Source of the DNA: Microbotryum silenes-acaulis
Lineage: Eukaryota > Basidiomycota > Microbotryomycetes > Microbotryales > Microbotryaceae
DNA: 44,026 nucleotides
NCBI GenBank assembly: GCA_003665825.1
Contig: QPFY01000037.1
Location: forward strand, 1 to 44,026
Direction of reading: 5' to 3'
The number at the start of each line of letters is the position of its first letter. Positions within the stretch are counted from its first letter, which is position 1. Below the pieces are notes generated by a model, which was not told the origin of the DNA, did not search any database, and worked only from the letters and a program-made list of their open reading frames with translations. The position numbers and the translations under genes are program-made. Below, piece by piece: positions 41,158-44,026 of this stretch.

Positions 41158-42345
41158 TACCACCGACCGGGTCATCCAGCTCGTGGCGACTTTATTCGTT
41201 CGTTCAACATCGCCCAGCGCCGTCAGTCTCCGCACGACTGGGCCGTTGATACGATGACGGATGCGGTCCGGGACGAGCGACCTCATTGCTGGACGTCACT
41301 GATGACAGCAGTAGGACGTCGTTGGCCGGATCCCGGCTTTGCCGACCGAGTGTCCCAAGATTTCTACGGGTGCCGTCAGTCTGCGTCTCGCGCCTATGAC
41401 CATGTGGGCGAATGGCGTGCTCGGTACCGAGCGTTTATGCACAATAACACCAGCTTCAGCCTCTCGGCCCTTCAACTCGCCACCACCTTTTATCAATCGC
41501 TGAGTGATGGGGCTAAGCGGGAAGTGCGGGCCGGTATGCTACGGGAATATCGGGATAACTCACTTGTGACTATAGGGAGGTTCGGACGAACTGTCCCGTC
41601 CCTCGATGAGGTTACCGATTGGGCCGCCATTGCCGACGACACCAGTACGACATCAGTGGCAACCCGCCGATTCGTACTGCGACTTATGGAGCAATTGCGA
41701 AAACGCCACGCACCGCCCCGTCCACGGCAAACGACGACGAGCGTACCCAGATCCGTCGAGCTCGATGGATGGACCGCGCCGGTAAATGGCAACAGGCCCA
41801 CCTGTGGAAGGATCGGAAGACGTGGTTCTCGCCGGCATCGGGTGGGGTACCCGCCAGCATGGCATGTTTTAATTGCGGTCAAGCCGGCCATTTCTCGCAG
41901 CATTGTACAGCGGAGCGACAATCCCCCTCGACCGTCCAAATATCAGCGATCACCTTTGCCGACATGGACGAGGACGAATGGTCGTCGGCCTCAGGTGACG
42001 TTGAGGACCCCCAGGTGAGATTCCCCCTTCTCCTCGAGCCTGATTTGACTCGACCGTCGAGTTCCTCATCCGCCTTAGTGACGCACCGATCTTGCCCACC
42101 CGCAGACCTAGTTGGACGAGCGAAAGACGTCGCCTTTTCTTCTTTTGAAGTTCAGACTTCATCAAGTAGCTCGCCTCCAACCGTGCCGGCAAATGATGCA
42201 GATCGACATCGTCTCGACGATAGCCGGGCTGACATCGCGTTTGACGCGGTGGAAGATGTCTTGTCTTACGCTGATGCCGCGTCGCGCTTGTGTCGTTATT
42301 GGGGGCCGGAAGTGGTGTCGTCTCGCAAGGCGGAAAGGACTGCTT
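41158..42345 (+). pseudogene. Gypsy-G gag, capsid region and zinc knuckle
   Basis: The capsid-like segment (about 41200-41700) is typical of retrotransposon Gag, with YGCRQSASRAYDHVGEW and LQLATTFYQSLSDGAKREV stretches. After a frame change near 41700 a basic segment leads to a CCHC knuckle at 41865-41906 (CX2CX4HX4C, CFNCGQAGHFSQHC). An acidic Ser-rich region follows to about 42345. Another frame change lies near 41200, where the frame from the upstream Gag fragment ends in a stop. Domain order and the knuckle make Gag secure; the frame breaks may be decay or sequence error. Confidence 0.8.
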
Positions 42346-42800
42346 CGGTGAGCTCTCTCCAGATTCCTGTACCGTCGGGTGTGTCTCTCTTGGCGTCCGC
42401 TGCGTCCTGAGCGACATCGACAAACCCGACCGACCTGTCGAGCCAGCCATTGCGCGCGCCCGCAACGTCATCGCGTGGACGCTGCCTTCCGGAAGGGTCT
42501 TGCGATGTTTGATCGATTCTGGGTCCGAGGTGGACTTGGTGGACCAGGGAGGTGGTGCGGGCCGACACGAGCTTCGCGACGGCTCGCTTGACCGCGCCGC
42601 TGCACTTGCGCCTCGGCACCCACGATAAGTCCGACCGATGTGCCGTGTTTGCCACCGCCTCTTTTGTTCCGGCGCCCTCGACCTCGGTTTGCGACCGTTC
42701 TTCGTTTGCCGTGTAACTGCGTACGACGCCATCTTGGGGCTGCCGTTTCTTAAGGATACAGGCATGCTCGTGGGTTGGGGCGCCTTCACCGTCGCGCGCC
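42346..42800 (+). pseudogene. Gypsy-G aspartic protease
   Basis: Catalytic motif RCLIDSGSEVDLVD with DSG at 42515-42523, and the C-terminal flap motif YDAILGLPFLKDTGMLV near 42722-42775. Frame changes near 42545 and 42670 separate the two, the intervening part being readable in a third frame. It would process the polyprotein if intact. The segment from 42800 to about 43060 reads as the spacer before RT, again with one frame change near 42890. Confidence 0.75.
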
Positions 42801-43063
42801 CCGGGCCTTCGCAACCCGTCGCCCAGGGTATGCACGAATGGGATCGAGCCGTCACCGTAGCACCTATCTTATCCGGTTCTGCCCTTGGCTGCAATCACCC
42901 TGGGTTGCTCCCGACGACGAGATCATTGGTCTCGAGCCGCACAACCCGATGCTCGACGTCGTGGACGATCCGGCCCTCGAGGATCTGTCTGAGTCCGAAG
43001 CACGAACACGATTGGGCTGCCTACTCGATAAATTTTCTGATGTGTTCGTAGATTCCGCTACCG

Positions 43064-43771
43064 ATGGATCGACTCCCACCGTACCGGCCAGTTAACCACG
43101 AGATCCCGTTGATCGATCCCACCGAAAAGGTCAAGCCCCGGGTGTACCCCCTTGCCGACAAATATCGGAGCCAGTGGCGGAACACTCAGCTAAGTACACT
43201 CGTGGTCGATTTTGGGTTTCGGGTCCGATCGATTCTGCGGCTCCGGTCTTTGCGATTCCGAAGAAGAACTCCCAGACGGCTCGTTTCGTGATCGACCTCC
43301 GCGCGCGCAACAGCAACACCGCCAAGCGTTTTTTCGCCCATCCCGGACATGACCAATGTTCGATACGAGGTGGCTCGATCGCGCTATCGGTCCAAATTCG
43401 ACGTGGCCGCGGCATTTGAGCAGGTTCGGGTCATACCGGAGCACGTCGATCGCACCGGCTTCGCAAACGGTGACAGGCACGTACATGTCGCGGGTCATGC
43501 AGTTTGGTGACACCAATGCGCCCAATACCCTTAACCTCTTGACCTCGGCGATGTTCCAACCGTGTCTCTCGTTCGCCAAGATCTTTTCGACGATGTTCAC
43601 GTCCATTCCGATACCCGTCGCGCGCACTTGAGACACATCGAGATCCTGCTGATGACCTTGAGACACTACCGGTTCTACTTAGGATCCAAGAAATCCGAGT
43701 GGTTCTCAAAGTCGTTGGATTCCTTGGGCACCATCATCTCCGACGACGGCATCGAAGTCGACCCCGCCAAG
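43064..43771 (+). pseudogene. Gypsy-G reverse transcriptase, N-terminal two thirds
   Basis: RT motifs occur in order but in changing frames: the region before the fingers ([21 protein letters not shown], from 43090); [26 protein letters not shown] (43230-43310); catalytic motif A SKFDVAAAFEQVRV (near 43392-43430); VMQFGDTNAPNTLN (near 43490-43540), which replaces the common MPFGLTNAPATFQ; then FDDVHVHS in place of the usual YLDDI box (near 43585-43612), and LDSLGTIISDDGIEVDPAK up to the Copia-A LTR. Frame changes fall near 43175, 43330, 43470 and 43575. The Phe-Asp-Asp box and Gln-Phe-Gly-Asp motif mark an atypical gypsy lineage. Confidence 0.82.
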
Positions 43772-44026
43772 TGTGAGGAATCCACTCTCCGCTCGGGTCA
43801 GGACTTAGGCGCGCGGAGCGAGCCGGGCGCATCGGCCCAGGACTTAGGCGCGCGGAGCGAGCCGGGCGCATCGGCCCAGGACTTAGGGCGCGCGCAGCGA
43901 GCCTGGCACATTGGCTCAGCCCCGAGGCTCGCTGGCTGAGGACTTGGGGCGCGCGGCTCCCTTACTGTTAGATTCCTATTCATCACTCTTGGCTATAACT
44001 ACATCGCTGACGTAGTAGAGTTGATC
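43772..44026 (+). repeat. Copia-A LTR start, A2-type, cut by window end
   Basis: TGTGAGGAATCC start directly after CCAAG (43767-43771, presumed target repeat) in Gypsy-G RT. The diagnostic bases GTTAGATTCC and GGCTCGCTGG match subfamily A2, yet it lies on the plus strand, unlike the two other A2 copies. Whether it is a solo LTR or a full element cannot be seen. Confidence 0.9.

Larger units (their letters stand above)
41153..43771 (+). mobile_element. Gypsy-G retrotransposon, internal part (gag, protease, start of RT)
   Basis: Ty3/gypsy-order coding region in the order Gag, zinc knuckle, protease, reverse transcriptase on the plus strand, continuing the fragment at 33798-34913. The reading frame changes at least eight times although each segment still shows family motifs. 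It is interrupted at 43772 by a Copia-A LTR; integrase and 3' LTR lie beyond the window. Confidence 0.85.

Noticed and set aside
41254..42018. A cellular gene at the 254-codon frame right of A#3
   Set aside because: Its sequence is retrotransposon Gag, followed in order by a CCHC knuckle, protease and RT.

Overview
The window is a fungal retrotransposon graveyard with no cellular gene that I can support. It is GC-rich, with C-ending codons, short-intron-like signals, Kozak-type starts (GCCATGG) and LTR elements of the Ty1/copia and Ty3/gypsy orders. This points to a basidiomycete; a Microbotryomycetes-type (Pucciniomycotina) yeast or smut is my guess from composition and copia richness, not something the sequence proves. 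Almost every base belongs to one of five LTR families, named here for convenience: Copia-A (subfamily A1 on the + strand, A2 mostly on the - strand), Copia-B, Copia-C, LTR-D (small, without pol) and Gypsy-G.

Layout: 1-4626 Copia-A2 (-), cut by the window edge and frameshifted; 4627-7462 3' half of a Copia-A1 (+) into which that A2 jumped (copy A#1); 7463-8894 5' end of a Copia-C (-); 8895-12812 5' part of a Copia-B (-); 12813-13928 5' part of Gypsy-G (+); 13929-23285 Copia-A1 (+, copy A#2) split by a three-LTR LTR-D array at 14453-18602; 23286-24646 second copy of the C fragment; 24647-28558 second copy of B; 28559-33786 a complete, intact Copia-A2 (-) sitting in the LTR of that B copy; 33787-33797 rest of the B LTR; 33798-34913 second copy of the G fragment; 34914-41152 Copia-A1 (+, copy A#3) split by a solo LTR of D; 41153-43771 continuation of Gypsy-G (gag, protease, RT, many frame changes); 43772-44026 start of another Copia-A LTR cut by the window end.

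The target-site duplications and broken reading frames give the order. G is oldest; B and A#3 entered G; C entered B; A#1 entered C; A2 entered A#1. Ectopic recombination between A#1 and A#3 then probably duplicated the C-B-G block in tandem and made the hybrid element A#2. LTR-D and the second A2 came in afterwards or independently. The elements work as ordinary copia/gypsy retrotransposons: LTR promoter, half-tRNA primer site, Gag-Pol polyprotein, polypurine tract. The A2 copy at 28559-33786 has identical LTRs and a 1572-codon open frame and could be the active source.

The most unusual signals are: (1) a 106-bp GT...AG island between integrase and reverse transcriptase that is about 95% identical between the otherwise diverged A and B families and looks like a regulated mini-intron; (2) primer-binding sites that all match an anticodon loop but differ at the wobble base, as if the families use different NAU-anticodon tRNAs; (3) a Pol frame that runs through the polypurine tract into an in-frame 39-bp minisatellite of the LTR; (4) the pol-less LTR-D family, inserted twice 13 bp apart in the same Copia-A sequence.
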